Shown one piece after another: positions 1 through 10,324 of a stretch of DNA of 64,000 nt. The first letter of the stretch is position 1; every line of letters begins with the position of its first letter. The stretch covers positions 62,001 to 126,000 of the forward strand of contig KZ111155.1 in the NCBI GenBank assembly GCA_002077045.2. Reading direction: 5' to 3'. Source of the stretch: Rachicladosporium sp. CCFEE 5018. Its lineage: Eukaryota; Ascomycota; Dothideomycetes; Cladosporiales; Cladosporiaceae. The position numbers and the translations under genes were made by a program. Under the pieces are notes generated by a model. It was not told where the DNA came from, did not search any database, and was given only the letters and a program-made list of their open reading frames with translations.

Positions 1-166
1 TTGGCCTATGCCATGACTTCAAAGCCAGTCTTCCTCGCCAACACATACTGTCTCCACAGAACACACAAGCCCACATCAGCATGAAAACACAAACGCCGTA
101 CACCTTGGTGCACACGGTATACCTACTATGTCAGATTATGCTGCACCGGGAGTACGTTCCGTTCAT

Positions 167-266
167 NNNNNNNNNNNNNNNNNNNNNNNNNNNNNNNNNN
201 NNNNNNNNNNNNNNNNNNNNNNNNNNNNNNNNNNNNNNNNNNNNNNNNNNNNNNNNNNNNNNNNNN
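167..266. other. Assembly gap of exactly 100 N
   Basis: Exactly 100 undetermined bases. A round 100 is commonly a placeholder for a gap of unknown size, so the distance between the phosphoesterase and bases 1-166 should not be trusted. Bases 1-166 hold no gene I can support. Confidence 0.95.
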
Positions 267-714
267 TCAAATGCTTCCTCTGATGCGCAGTAAGCGCTCT
301 AGCCTTCGACGTGCTCCATTCCCTTCCTCCATCCAGCAGATCACCTAGGAACACCACACTGTCTGGGTCGAGTTGCTCATTGATGAGACGGAAGTTCCGT
401 GCCATGTACTGGTCCGTGTAGCTCTCCGTCAACGTACTCAGCGGCCATGGTCGTCCTGGGTATGTGTGCGGGTCCACCAGCTGCGGATCTGCTATGAAGA
501 CTAGATGGTGTGGTGTCGCTCCTGCCGGCCAATGCTCCCATTCTGACCAGTTGCAGGACTTGACATGGTCGCTGGAGACTGAGCGCTCGCCATAATGTAT
601 GGCGTATACCCAGAATAGGATCAAGAGGATCGCAGTCGGGGAGATTTGGCGGAGAATGGGGTAGCGTCGGGCTATGGACTGGAGATGATGTGATGCGACA
701 TACTGCAGATGCAT
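267..714 (-). CDS. Ted1/Cdc1-like metallophosphoesterase, N-terminal part
   Basis: This is the N-terminal part of a calcineurin-like phosphoesterase of the Cdc1/Ted1/MPPE1 type. The family remodels the ethanolamine-phosphate side chain of GPI anchors in the ER/Golgi. The chosen ATG (complement of 712-714) is followed by a hydrophobic segment (ILLILFWVYAIHY), probably the N-terminal membrane anchor. The lumenal start of the catalytic domain follows, with FIADPQL (metal-binding Asp) and FLGDLLDGG (GDxxDG). The GNHD and later His motifs are missing because the reading frame runs into the 100-N gap. The 166 bases left of the gap do not obviously continue this protein. The family is clear from the two motifs; the rest of the gene cannot be seen. 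Confidence 0.8.
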
Positions 715-1202
715 TGCTGAACAGCTCGCCTCGAGTCTGCACACATCGCGATAGCTGGTCGGGCCAAGAGCGAAGTAGACGACGGGTTGTGGAGTATTAT
801 TAGAGTGAGGTCACTCGCTCGCGTGTGAGGCGCGTGCGGCAGGGTAAGCTTTCGGGGCGCACAACGCTAAATTTGATTGATCATCCATCAAATGCGCCTC
901 AGCTGCATGCACTCCTGATGTAAATCCGTACGGTCTTCCTCGGGCCCCTTACGTAGACGAGAGTAGAGACGTACATCACCAGTAGGTTCACCTTAGTAAC
1001 TGATAGGCAATGTCGTCCCTCAGCAAAGCAGCAGGGCCACCTTCGACATCTAGGACTCTGCCGAAGGGGTGCAGCAACTGCCGAGCAGCAGCTCATCCAC
1101 AGTAACGTCACTCATATCACGACAGGCAAAGCGAGCATTTCATTGTATCTTCACTCACATTTACCTTCTCCTTCCTCCATCTCACTTCGGCGATTCCTCA
1201 CC
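715..1202. other. Divergent intergenic region
   Basis: It lies between the phosphoesterase (minus) and the NmrA-like gene (plus), so it should hold both promoters. A pyrimidine-rich leader (cttctccttcctcc) lies just upstream of the NmrA ATG. I see no further gene. Confidence 0.6.
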
Positions 1203-2135
1203 ATGCTAGTCATCGTTGGAGCCTCAGGCAAGCTTGGCTTCGCCACACTCACATCACTCCTAGATCATCAATTGTTGGCTTCATCACAAATCGCCGTCAC
1301 ATCCTCATCCACCTCTGGCTCCTCAAAGCTCCAGCCCTTCACTTCCCAAGGCGTCACTCTGCACAACGCAAATTGGGACGATCCCATTACGCACTGGACT
1401 TCAGTCTTCAAAAACGCGGATGCCATCTTCCTCATTTCCTCAGCACGCATCCAGAAGGACTTCCACGATGCATCACCTGGACATGGTCGCGAAGCAGACC
1501 ACTTCAAAGCCCTGGAAGGCGCCAAAGCAGCAGGCGTGAAGCATATCTACTACACGAGTCTCGCGTTCGCCAATCCCAGCAAATCTTGCGTCATGACTGC
1601 GCATGAGCGGACTGAGGCTTACCTGGCTGAGCACTGGGCGGGTCAATACACGATTATCAGGGAGGGCCTGTATAGTGAGAGCTGGCCTCTTTACTTCGGC
1701 CACTGGGACTTGCAGAGTGATGGGAAGAGGTCTGAGGTGAGCACTGCGGGTGATGGGAAGATCAGCTGGACGAGTATCGCTGATCTGGGCTTGGCTAATG
1801 CGTTGATCTTGGCTGCACCGAGGGACGAGTGGAAGGGGAGGACGGTGTATCTGAGTCAGAAGCAGGCTCTGAGCTTGGCCGAGGTCGCGAAGGTCGTAAG
1901 TGAAGCGAAGGGAAGTGAAGTGGCATTCCGTGAAGTATCCAGAGATGAGCACGAGCATTTCTACGTCAAGGAGAGGGGTATGGATGAGGGGCTAGTGACG
2001 TGGTGGAGTAAGACGTATGCTGCGTTGATGGACGGAGAGTGTGGGATTGATGATCCGACATTGGAGGAGTTGTTAGCCACTAAGGGTGTCGACCCGAAGC
2101 CTATGACAGAGAGCATACATGAGATGCTGCGATGA
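1203..2135 (+). CDS. NmrA-like NAD(P)H-binding oxidoreductase (atypical SDR)
   Basis: A single-exon 310-residue protein of the atypical short-chain dehydrogenase/NmrA class, close to bacterial QorB-type quinone oxidoreductases. The N-terminus MLVIVGASGKLG is the Rossmann glycine motif (GxxGxxG). A later stretch, GVKHIYYTSLAFA, matches the strand carrying the conserved Ser/Thr region, and TIIREGLYSESW matches the substrate-side strand. The start was set at 1203 (ACCATG) because the glycine motif begins at once; an upstream in-frame extension of 20 residues looks like 5' leader. The protein is probably soluble and cytosolic. It could be a redox enzyme or a redox-sensing regulator; the sequence alone does not decide. 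Confidence 0.82.
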   Translation: MLVIVGASGKLGFATLTSLLDHQLLASSQIAVTSSSTSGSSKLQPFTSQGVTLHNANWDDPITHWTSVFKNADAIFLISSARIQKDFHDASPGHGREADHFKALEGAKAAGVKHIYYTSLAFANPSKSCVMTAHERTEAYLAEHWAGQYTIIREGLYSESWPLYFGHWDLQSDGKRSEVSTAGDGKISWTSIADLGLANALILAAPRDEWKGRTVYLSQKQALSLAEVAKVVSEAKGSEVAFREVSRDEHEHFYVKERGMDEGLVTWWSKTYAALMDGECGIDDPTLEELLATKGVDPKPMTESIHEMLR

Positions 2136-2359
2136 CGAGTTTCCGCATGCCGACGATGCTACGCCATGGCCTCTCCTAGTCAACAAAGCTGCTTCTCCAT
2201 CTCCCAACATTTGGAACATGGATCAGGTACCTGTCAGCACGGCCGTGGCGGTAACACACTGCGCTGTTGTGTCCCCAAGAGGCGCAAATTCAGCGATGCC
2301 AGCAATACCGCACGTCTCGCGCTCCAGTCTGGGAGGTGCCAGTGAAGCAGAGCTCTGGC

Positions 2360-4026
2360 CTATCTATATATTAGGTAGCGAACTCCAGCAGCGAGCCCAG
2401 CTGCCTCTCCTCCCTCAGCCCGAGCCTTACTCATGGTTTCACGCAGCCGTCGAGTGCTGTCTAAGACCCGAACCGACTCATCAGCTTCGTCACGCGGAGG
2501 AAGCGCTTGGCTTGGGCGTCCATGTGCTTGCGAATCGGACTCGATTGTGTTTCGTCCCGACGTGAGACGTTCGGCGCCAACAATTCTAGAGAAGGATCCT
2601 GCTTTGTAGCCCTGCCGTGATCTGTGTCTGTCCCGTGTCGAGCGTGCGTCGTCCATGGCGATGCTGTTGTCGAATTCCGGTTCGCGCTCAATCGGGGATA
2701 GCTGCTGTACGGCAGGGGCGCGACGCTGCTCATGGTCTACGATAATCGAGGGAGCCGATCGGAGTGACTGCATGCTAGGTCGCGGGATCTCCTCACCTAT
2801 GGTAAACGTCACTGCCGAGCTCTCACCTTGCGCTGATGTAGGTGCCGGTCGATGGCGCATTGTCCGAGCCAAATTGACGTCGGCACAACGCCAGGTCTTA
2901 GCATGCGGCTTGCCAGAAAAGCAGCAGAACGGATTCTCGCAGACACAGCTTGGTTCTTGAGCAGCGACTTTGACAGGCTCCGCTGGCATCGTCTCCGCAG
3001 CCGGTACATAGCGTCTGATGAGATCCTCTCTGACGTGTACGTGTCGTCGTTGCAAGTTCCCTATGAGGCCTGCTATGAATTGTGGGGAGAAGTGCTCAGA
3101 TGCCTCTGCTAGGCTATGGGTCGGGAACGGCAGAGCCTTGCTCATCAGTGCATCGTCGGTCACGGGCAGATCCTCATTCGATGGTGCATGCTCACTCGAT
3201 AGCGAAGTTTCCTTCGATAGCAAATTCCTATTCGATCTTAGATTTTCGTTCGACAGCTTGTCCCTAATGCACGGCGCGGCTTTGCTAGATCGCAGCTCCT
3301 CGCTCGATGGCAACACCTCGTTCGATGCCGCATTCTTGCTCGGTCGCGAATCCATGCTTGATGGCGAAGTGCTGCTCGATGGCGAACCACAGCTCGACGG
3401 CAGATCGTCAGTGGAAGGCCCATCGTTGCTGGAAGATCCGTTGTCGCTGGATGGCAGATCCTCGCTCGATAAAGCAAACGAAGCTGCATTCTGCTCCTGA
3501 CGGTACCGGGCCTGCAACTGGTCAAGCCATTGGGCCATGTCGTATCTGTGGTCTATCCAACGCATGAGTTCCGAATTCGCCTTTTCCATGAGCCACACTG
3601 TAAACCTTTGCACACCCAGCGGATGCGTCGATAGCACCACAGGGATTTCGCCGCAATGCATGACCACAACGTCAAGGATAGCGTGCTGCAACACCTGCTC
3701 AGGATCCTCCCCTAATCGTACCAGCAAGATCCAGCCGAGGGCGTCGAGTTGCTCGCTGGATAGGCCGTAGAGGTCCGCTGATCGGATGGCCTCGAATTTT
3801 CGCCCTCTTCGGCACACTTTTCGCTTAGCTTCCAGGAGATCGCCTCCGCAACCTGTTCGGTAAGCATTTCTGGCGCGTCGATAATCATCCTAGCGACCGC
3901 GTCGATCTGTCTTACTGCGTCGATGCGTTCGAAGCGACCAAGACATTCGAGGATGTTGTGCTCGATGCCCAGAACTCGATGGGAGTGGTAACAGGCGGCT
4001 GAAGCGTAGATAGATAAGAGAGACAT
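2360..4026 (-). CDS. Hypothetical protein with hexapeptide repeats; apparent -1 frameshift
   Basis: Not a family I recognise. Two overlapping minus-strand reading frames look like one gene. An N-terminal part starts at the ATG at 4024-4026 (MSLLSIYASAACYHSH) and runs to about 3800. The second part continues in another frame to the stop at 2360. They join naturally at the A4 run at 3797-3800 (complement): one more A would make the frame continuous through EGE and FEAIRSADLYG. The N-terminal ~160 residues are helical and Leu-rich. Then comes a Ser/Asn/Asp-rich region made of six-residue repeats (SSEDLP-like, 18-bp units), and then a charged, probably disordered C-terminus. Whether it is intact, spliced oddly or a pseudogene is unclear. 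Confidence 0.5.
3123..3482. repeat. 18-bp coding minisatellite, about 20 units
   Basis: Tandem 18-bp units in perfect phase, plus-strand consensus near CTCGATGGCRRATCCTCG. Sixteen clear units run from 3177 to 3464 with no indel, and degenerate units flank them on both sides (about 3123-3176 and 3465-3482). Translated on the minus strand they give hexapeptides such as SSEDLP and SNEVLP. Units differ at many positions but keep length, and the core TCGAT recurs. Eighteen is a multiple of three, so every frame is periodic; this also creates long plus-strand reading frames that are not independent evidence of genes. Confidence 0.9.
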
Positions 4027-4705
4027 GCTGGAATAGTGCGATGAAGAGATTCTGATCTGCACTAACTAGATCGATGCGGTCGTAACGTCGTGGAAGATTA
4101 TAGAAATTGCTACTTACCTTCTCCTACGAGCGGTGGCCGTCCTCGAGTGCGGACCTCGAGAAATCGCAGCATTTAGGTTTATGTCGACATGTCAGCATAA
4201 CAACCATCTATACGTTCAGTTCCCGTAGCCAAGGGTCAGCATGTAGAGAGTCAAGGAAGCGTCATTGGCATTCCGAGCTGGGTTTCGAATGGTTTCGACA
4301 AACTCTTCGTCTGCAGTTCGAAAACGCACGTCGGACAAGATCGCAAAGCATTTCGGTGTGCGCGTCCCACCGACGGTCTTGCCAGTGATCTAGTGCTAGA
4401 AGTACCCAGTAAGCGTGACCGTGAATAAAGTTGTACGGTCGAAGAATAGAAGTTGAGGACACAGCTTCAAATATGTGAGGTTGTGCCGCGGGAGGTGCCG
4501 CCTGAGGCAGCAACGTCACACATCTGAACTTCACCCAGCAATCTGAGTGAAGCTCGAGGCAATCGAGGCAACTCTGGTGAAGGCAAGCTACCTCACTGTA
4601 TGAATATGCCAGCTTCGCCACCCCTTCATTCACTTCATCACAGCTAGCACTTGAGTGCAGCTTATCAAGCTCCTGGAACCGATGCACTGAACCACATCTC
4701 GCACG
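4027..4705. other. Divergent intergenic region
   Basis: It lies between the repeat-containing gene (minus) and the LanC-like gene (plus). It contains open frames on both strands but none with recognisable protein character. It presumably holds the two promoters. Confidence 0.5.
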
Positions 4706-5927
4706 ATGCCTCCACGGTACTTCAAGAACGATGCGCCTCTGGCGAGCAGGGGTACAGTGAGATCCAACGCAGCTGCACAATCATAACACTGACAGCCTAC
4801 AGACCCCTTCAAACAACTCCGCGCTTCCCTTACCCGCCTCGTAACCGAACACCCTCCTGCCTCCGTCCCCCCGGGAGGAGGCCTCTTCAAAGGCCCCATA
4901 AGCGTCGCCTTCACCTTCCTAATCCTGCAGCAACTCTACCCAGACCTCGAGATTGAGTCACAGCTCCTCGGCACCTGGTCGGCAGCCTATCTCAAAACCG
5001 CCCAAGATGCTATCGCAACCTACCCTGGCCCGACGGTCGGGAAGTGTGGCATCGGGGATGACATTCTGAGTTTGTTGGCCATAGGCGCGGCGAGTAGTAA
5101 GGATGTGGATATGGTGGGGAGTCTTTGTGATTATTCGGCGGAGGTGCTGGATCCGGAGACGGAGAATGAGTTTCTTTTTGGGCGAGCTGGGTACTTGTAC
5201 TTGCTTCGGCTTGTGAAGGCGTCTTTCGTGGACGATCCTGCAACTCTGCAGCTGATCACGGACACGCAAGACGATGTTGTTGATGCGATACTGGACTCGC
5301 CGCGACCCTGGAAATGGCATGGCAAGACTTATGTCGGTGCGATCCACGGCGCAATGGGAATCATTACGCAGGTCGTGCTCACGGATCCGAAGAAGTATGC
5401 CGCGAAGGTTGCGCCGGATCTGGCTGTGCTGTTGACGTATCAGTACGAGACTGGGAATTGGCCGAGCAGTATACCGCCTGAAAGGGATCGCTTGGTGCAG
5501 GTGTGTCATGGGGCGCCTGGGGTGGTGATCAGTTTGAACAGCATAAAGCAGTATTTTCCAGCGCTGGAGGAGAAGATCGGCAAAGCGATTGTGAAGGGAC
5601 GGGAGTGTGTGCGTGAGCGTGGACTGTTGACCAAGGAGCCGTGTATATGTCATGGTAGGCTCTGCTATACTAGCCCTTGGCCGTGGAGTAGACACTGACC
5701 ATCATACAGGCATCACAGGAAACGCTCTTGCTCTCGAAGACAAAGACTTCGAGCACTTCCTCACTTACACCACAGGCCATGAGATCAAGTCTATGGAGCG
5801 GGACGGCATGCTCGAGAAGTCTTCGATGTCAGAGAGTCTATTCGGTGGCGAAGCTGGGCGCGCGTGGGCATGGGCAGTGGCGGACAAGAATCTTGAGAAG
5901 AGGATTCTGGGGTACAATGACCTGTGA
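4706..5927 (+). CDS. LanC-like (lanthionine synthetase C-like) protein
   Basis: Three exons, 4706-4751, 4803-5654 and 5710-5927, give 371 residues. The family is the LanC/LANCL alpha-toroid. Repeated glycine signatures (GKCGIGDDILSL, FGRAGYLYLL, YVGAIHGAMGI, VCHGAPGVV) mark successive toroid helices. The zinc ligands are VCHGAPG and CICHGITGNAL near the C-terminus, the latter codon-split by intron 2. Introns are 51 and 55 nt. Eukaryotic LANCL proteins bind glutathione and add it to dehydrated Ser/Thr residues; in fungi the role is little studied. No LanB/LanM-type dehydratase or precursor peptide lies nearby, so a lantibiotic pathway is not suggested. The first exon is only 46 nt and its start is inferred from splicing. 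Confidence 0.85.
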
Positions 5928-6109
5928 ATATCTTCGCTCAGGCGGGGCGTGATGAGATGGGCGACGACATGAATGCATGACTAGCATGAGATACCCTTAC
6001 GTCTTGGGCATGAGCCTGAGCAGATGATTGCATAGCGGAGAAGCGTGAGCGGTGTGGGTCCATGGCGGATCGATTGCAGATACGAGCAATGACTTGTGTG
6101 AATGACAGC

Positions 6110-7423
6110 CTATTTCGTACTTCTTTTCAGCTTCTCCAGATCCTCTCTCACACTACCGAGAGCATCCAGCTTCGCATCAGCGAGCTTTGCCGCAGCCTTT
6201 CCAGCATTCAGCCTGCCGTCCACGAAGTTCTTCGTCTGCTGACTTGCTTCTGCACCTGGAAGTGCCCAGTCCTTGCCCTTTGACGCTCCTGGGTGGACGA
6301 GATGACTTTCATCCGCATGACGTCGAAGCAGCCTATCAGTCGCAGCTTCCGCGGTGGTAAGCTCTTTGCGTAGGAAAGCTTGTTGCTGCGAGAGAGCTAC
6401 CTCGCTGTCCTTCATCTCGAGCAGTGGAGTGACGTAGGGAAGCAGTGTCACGGCGGGCGTTACAGCGGCCTCTGCATTGCTTTCGTGAGAACTCCGCTGC
6501 AACGTGTGGTTCGATCCGTCGCCGTGGTCGAAAACCCGTGGCTTCGACTGCAGCGTCTGCAAGAGACTGGTTCTAGCTTCGAGGTAGCCTTCATAAAGGT
6601 CTTCGATCTCCTCAATCGACACAGCAACTTCTCCGTCATTACCATTAGTACTGCTAGGCGTCGCGGGCACCCTCTCACTCTCAGCCTGCCCTTCACCAAT
6701 CAGTGCCAATTGCCGCTCGATCCAGCCAATGAGCTCGGTGCGAGTCTGCTGTGGTGCAAATAGTTCCGAGCCACTCTCGTCCCCACCGCCTCCACGCGGA
6801 GAATTCCGTTGACATCTCTCGACCGTCCCCTTCGCGCTCAGCACAGCCCTCTGCAACGCACCCAGCCTCTGCCTCGCATCCACGCTGCCATGACCGTTAG
6901 CCACATCATGCTGCGAGTTCGACGGCGGCACCGGCACTTCGCCAGCTCGCTTGCGGACGACGTCGTCCATGGCCGCGTTTCCGAGGGCGGAGCCGGCGTC
7001 TTCGATGCCGTCCAAGGCATGGGAGAGTACAAGCAGTCTACGACGTTTTTCGCGAGCGTGAAGTAGGGAGACGACATCTGTAGAGTCGCTTCCAGGTTGA
7101 GGGGAGATGTGGCTCCCAGTGCCGGCAGATAGTCCTTGAAGCTCCGAGTTTAAGCCGTCATATCGCTTCTGTGCTGCCTGATGCGCGACCAGAGCGCGAT
7201 AATAAGCTTTTCGGACGCCTGTGAGTGAAGTTGGTGGGTCTCCGAGTGGCCTTGATAATGGTGGGTCGGATACATTGGCAGAGCACAGTGGCGTGGCGTT
7301 TTCGAGATGGAGCTGGGACTCGAGATGGGTGTGCAGATTTTGGCGGACGGACAGCACTTCGGACCGAGACTTGACGTAAGGCTCGAGGACTTCGGAGATG
7401 GCTGGGATGGGGCAGGCATCCAT
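6110..7423 (-). CDS. Uncharacterised coiled-coil protein
   Basis: A single-exon 437-residue protein starting at the ATG at 7421-7423 (MDACPIPAISEVLEPYVKSR). Most of it looks helical with heptad-like stretches, for example ARTSLLQTLQSKPR and the C-terminus LDALGSVREDLEKLKRSTK. Low-complexity linkers rich in Gly, Ser and Pro separate them. No enzyme motif, signal peptide or membrane segment is visible. It is encoded head-to-tail with the dynactin p50 gene 170 bp upstream on the same strand, which is only weak context for a cytoskeletal role. I do not recognise the family. Confidence 0.65.
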   Translation of the reverse strand: MDACPIPAISEVLEPYVKSRSEVLSVRQNLHTHLESQLHLENATPLCSANVSDPPLSRPLGDPPTSLTGVRKAYYRALVAHQAAQKRYDGLNSELQGLSAGTGSHISPQPGSDSTDVVSLLHAREKRRRLLVLSHALDGIEDAGSALGNAAMDDVVRKRAGEVPVPPSNSQHDVANGHGSVDARQRLGALQRAVLSAKGTVERCQRNSPRGGGGDESGSELFAPQQTRTELIGWIERQLALIGEGQAESERVPATPSSTNGNDGEVAVSIEEIEDLYEGYLEARTSLLQTLQSKPRVFDHGDGSNHTLQRSSHESNAEAAVTPAVTLLPYVTPLLEMKDSEVALSQQQAFLRKELTTAEAATDRLLRRHADESHLVHPGASKGKDWALPGAEASQQTKNFVDGRLNAGKAAAKLADAKLDALGSVREDLEKLKRSTK

Positions 7424-7593
7424 TGTAAAGTGATAGCAGATTATGAGGGAAAGTCGTGAGGTGAAGTTGAGGTGAGAACACAAGACACGAATTCGTCACG
7501 AAGTCACGAGAAAGCCAGATTTCGACATCACTTTGTCAAGGTGTGGCAAGACTGGCTTGTAGATACGGAGGTAGTACCGATACCATGATTCCG

Positions 7594-8769
7594 CTATGCT
7601 ACCTTCTCTAGTCTCCCCTCCAGGTCCTTCACCCACCCTTGCACCACCTTCCCATTCCTCCCATTCGCCTCGTCGGCTTCTCTGACAGCTTCCTCCACCC
7701 GCTCCAATCCTTCTCTCCAAGCCTTGAGCTCGGCGTCGAATTCGTCTTGCTGCCGTTCCAGGGCTTCGAGCTCTGCAGCCGCGTTCGCGGCTCCGCCGTG
7801 TAGTGTCCGTAGACTTCGTAAGCGCTCTACCACAGCGGGCACCGTGGGCGAGAGTGATTGGAGTGTCGGTAGGAGACCATACAGGGCATTTAGCTTCGCT
7901 AGGTCCGGCGAGGCGTTCGAAGCGGATGAAGTCATCTTGGCCGTTCCGTTCGTTGTAGCGTTGGAGTCTGCTGTATGTTGTGAGGCTGTGAAGGCTTCTG
8001 CTTCCTCGCGAAGCTTGCGTATACGTGTACTTGACGCTTCCAGGCTTTCAAGTGATGTCGCTGTCATAAGTGCTGAGAGCTGCTGATCCAACATCTGCAG
8101 AGATGGTAGTAGGGGTGCTGTTGCTGAAGTATCTCCATTCGGGAGGCCACCCTCAACGCCGAGCGGGCCCAGTGACCGTTCCAGAGCTGACAAGCGTGCA
8201 TCGAAGCCTGCAATGCTAGTCGACTCAGTCTGCTCGTTCTCTGGCTCACCGTCTCCATCGCCGTTCGTGCTAGCTCGCGCGACAGGTTTCCTCGCATCCC
8301 TTCCATTCGCACTGGTGCCTCGTACATCAAGTCCCTCGAGCACCTCCCTCAATGCCTCCATCTCCTCGTGAGTGCCTTCGTTCTGGTCCCCACTTGTCTT
8401 CTCTCGCTCAGCCAGCACTCTACACTCCTCAACCTCCCTTCTTAACCTCGCAATCCTTTCCTCCAACCCTTCGTCCTCCGCTCTCCGCCTCCCAAACTTC
8501 CACCCCTTCTTGCCTCCACCCACGCCGTCTCCGAATTCCCCTTCCCGCACATCTCGTCCCCGACCTTCGCGTGTGAAGCGCTCGCGTGCCGTGCCTGGCA
8601 GGATCCGGCGGTGAGAGATGCCGTTGTCGTCTGAGGAGATGGTGGAGGTGGAGGAGACGCTTAAGGGGCGTGATGGAGGAGAGGTGGTGAGAGAGGGAGG
8701 CGTGGTTTCGTAGATGTCGGGTGCGGTGTCGTAGCCGGGGAGGAGAGCAAGGCGGGAGGAGTGGGCCAT
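7594..8769 (-). CDS. Dynactin subunit 2 (dynamitin, p50)
   Basis: A single-exon 391-residue protein. The N-terminus has GYDTAPDIYETTPP, the dynamitin signature (AxDxYET), followed by a basic disordered stretch. Long coiled coils follow: LEERIARLRREVEECRVLAER, then FDARLSALERSLGPLG (the conserved LxxLExxLG element), and a C-terminal heptad region. Dynamitin holds the dynactin shoulder together and links p150Glued to the Arp1 filament for dynein-driven transport, including nuclear migration in hyphae. The ATG at 8767-8769 leads directly into the signature. Length fits fungal members. Confidence 0.85.
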   Translation of the reverse strand: MAHSSRLALLPGYDTAPDIYETTPPSLTTSPPSRPLSVSSTSTISSDDNGISHRRILPGTARERFTREGRGRDVREGEFGDGVGGGKKGWKFGRRRAEDEGLEERIARLRREVEECRVLAEREKTSGDQNEGTHEEMEALREVLEGLDVRGTSANGRDARKPVARASTNGDGDGEPENEQTESTSIAGFDARLSALERSLGPLGVEGGLPNGDTSATAPLLPSLQMLDQQLSALMTATSLESLEASSTRIRKLREEAEAFTASQHTADSNATTNGTAKMTSSASNASPDLAKLNALYGLLPTLQSLSPTVPAVVERLRSLRTLHGGAANAAAELEALERQQDEFDAELKAWREGLERVEEAVREADEANGRNGKVVQGWVKDLEGRLEKVA

Positions 8770-9025
8770 AGCTGGATGTCGAGGGCTTTCTCGAGCCTAG
8801 GGAATTTGTCTTCGCACAAAGGTGTTCGCGACGCGCAGGAGGCAGTCGGGGTGCTGGTCAGAGCAGACAGTGTCTCAATAATGTAGCATGAAAGCCGCGG
8901 TGTTGGTCGTTTACTGGTGGAATATAAAGTACCAAGCTCGTGCTGGTTGACATCAGATCGTGAAGCCACCATCTCAAACACACCTCTCCCCCTTACCTCC
9001 CCTCTACAGCTACGGCCACTGAGCC

Positions 9026-10060
9026 ATGCCATGGACCGACTACATCCTCTGGCGTCGCTCCCACCCCTCTGATGATCCCGCCCCGCCCTCAAAGTCTGCA
9101 GCCCCTACAAAGTCCAATGGCACCTGGACCTCCCCCCTCAATGCCCGCGACTACACCCACTACACCACCCCGCAAACCCTCGTCTTCGCCGGCATAACCA
9201 CAGCCTCTACCCTCGCCCTCATCAAGCTCTACAAGAATCACCTCCGCCGCATTCCCGGCGCCGAGTATCTCAAACCAGGCTTCTTTCGGAGAAGAAGTCT
9301 CTACGGCTATGTCACGAGTGTTGGCGATGCAGACGGGCTACGGCTGTTCCACACGCCTGGCGGTAGGCTGATGGGCTGGGGATGGTGGAGGCAGGTCGGC
9401 GTCAAGGCAAAGGGCAAGGGAAGAGGCATCAGGAGAACGGAGGGGACGCTGAGTATCAGGATCGCGGGGATAGATGCACCTGAGATGGCGCATTTTGGGA
9501 AGGAAGAGCAGGCGTATTCGAAAGAGGCGTTCGAGTGGCTGCGAGGGTTCACGGAGCACAAGTATGTGAGGGTGTACCCATATCGGAACGATCAATTTGG
9601 AAGGGTCGTAGGAAGCGTGTTCCGCCGGCAGTGGGGGGTGTGGAATACGGACTTGGGACTGCAGATGCTGAAGCGTGGATTGGCTACAGTATATGAGGCG
9701 AAGAGTGGTGCCGAGTTCGGCGACAGCGAGGCACTCTACCGCGAGACGGAGGCGCAGGCTAAGGCTAGGGGAGTAGGCATCTGGAGAAGTCCGGGGTTCA
9801 TTGGGAAGCTGCTGGGGCAGGAGAAGGCTGTGGAAAGTCCAAGGGAGTACAAGACGAGAACTGCGCAGCAAGAGCATGGGAAGAAGACCTCGCCGAAGGC
9901 CGCCGCTAGTGCCGCCACCGCGTCAACGCCGGAAGTGTCTTCGGGCGGATGGTTCGGTGGGCTGTTGAGGTCCGACAGCGCATCGCCTACTGCCCAAAGT
10001 GAGAGTGCAGCCCCGACGGCACGAGATGGCGCATCGCGTAATGTGAAGAAGGCGAAGTGA
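9026..10060 (+). CDS. LCL3: Probable endonuclease LCL3 (staphylococcal nuclease domain)
   Basis: A single-exon 344-residue protein. The N-terminus MPWTDYILWRRSHPSDD and a membrane segment near residues 50-68 (TLVFAGITTASTLALIKLY) match LCL3, a fungal mitochondrial or membrane-anchored SNase-like protein. The nuclease fold begins at YGYVTSVGDADGLRLFHTPGG. It carries RIAGIDAPE (metal-binding Asp, catalytic Arg/Glu region) and DQFGRVVGSVF (second catalytic Arg), and ends near GVGIWRSPGF. The C-terminal ~70 residues are a low-complexity Ala/Ser/Lys tail. It is divergent from dynactin p50 across 256 bp. Confidence 0.9.
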   Translation: MPWTDYILWRRSHPSDDPAPPSKSAAPTKSNGTWTSPLNARDYTHYTTPQTLVFAGITTASTLALIKLYKNHLRRIPGAEYLKPGFFRRRSLYGYVTSVGDADGLRLFHTPGGRLMGWGWWRQVGVKAKGKGRGIRRTEGTLSIRIAGIDAPEMAHFGKEEQAYSKEAFEWLRGFTEHKYVRVYPYRNDQFGRVVGSVFRRQWGVWNTDLGLQMLKRGLATVYEAKSGAEFGDSEALYRETEAQAKARGVGIWRSPGFIGKLLGQEKAVESPREYKTRTAQQEHGKKTSPKAAASAATASTPEVSSGGWFGGLLRSDSASPTAQSESAAPTARDGASRNVKKAK

Positions 10061-10324
10061 AGTGTAAGGCGATCACCTTGGATTCACAAGTCCGCAATCG
10101 CGTAAATGACCCTCTCGTACGCGGAATCACTCAACATGCTTAGACACGGACAATACGAACGATAGCACACCCGAATCATATCACCAGCAAGGCCACAGCG
10201 GGCGGTCTCCTGATACGGACCGCACTCGATCTTGTTGCCCGTAAGCTGCTACCGTCCACACTCATTATCAGTTGCTGACCTGGGCCGCGTTAGGTTGTCG
10301 ACCAGACGACTCAGACTACGTACG

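Noticed and set aside
3018..3500. Plus-strand 160-residue frame through the minisatellite
   Set aside because: The 18-bp period keeps several frames open on both strands. The minus strand gives the longer frame with non-repeat flanks.
4262..4780. Minus-strand 172-residue frame overlapping the LanC start
   Set aside because: No domain character, and it overlaps the spliced first exon of a clear gene.
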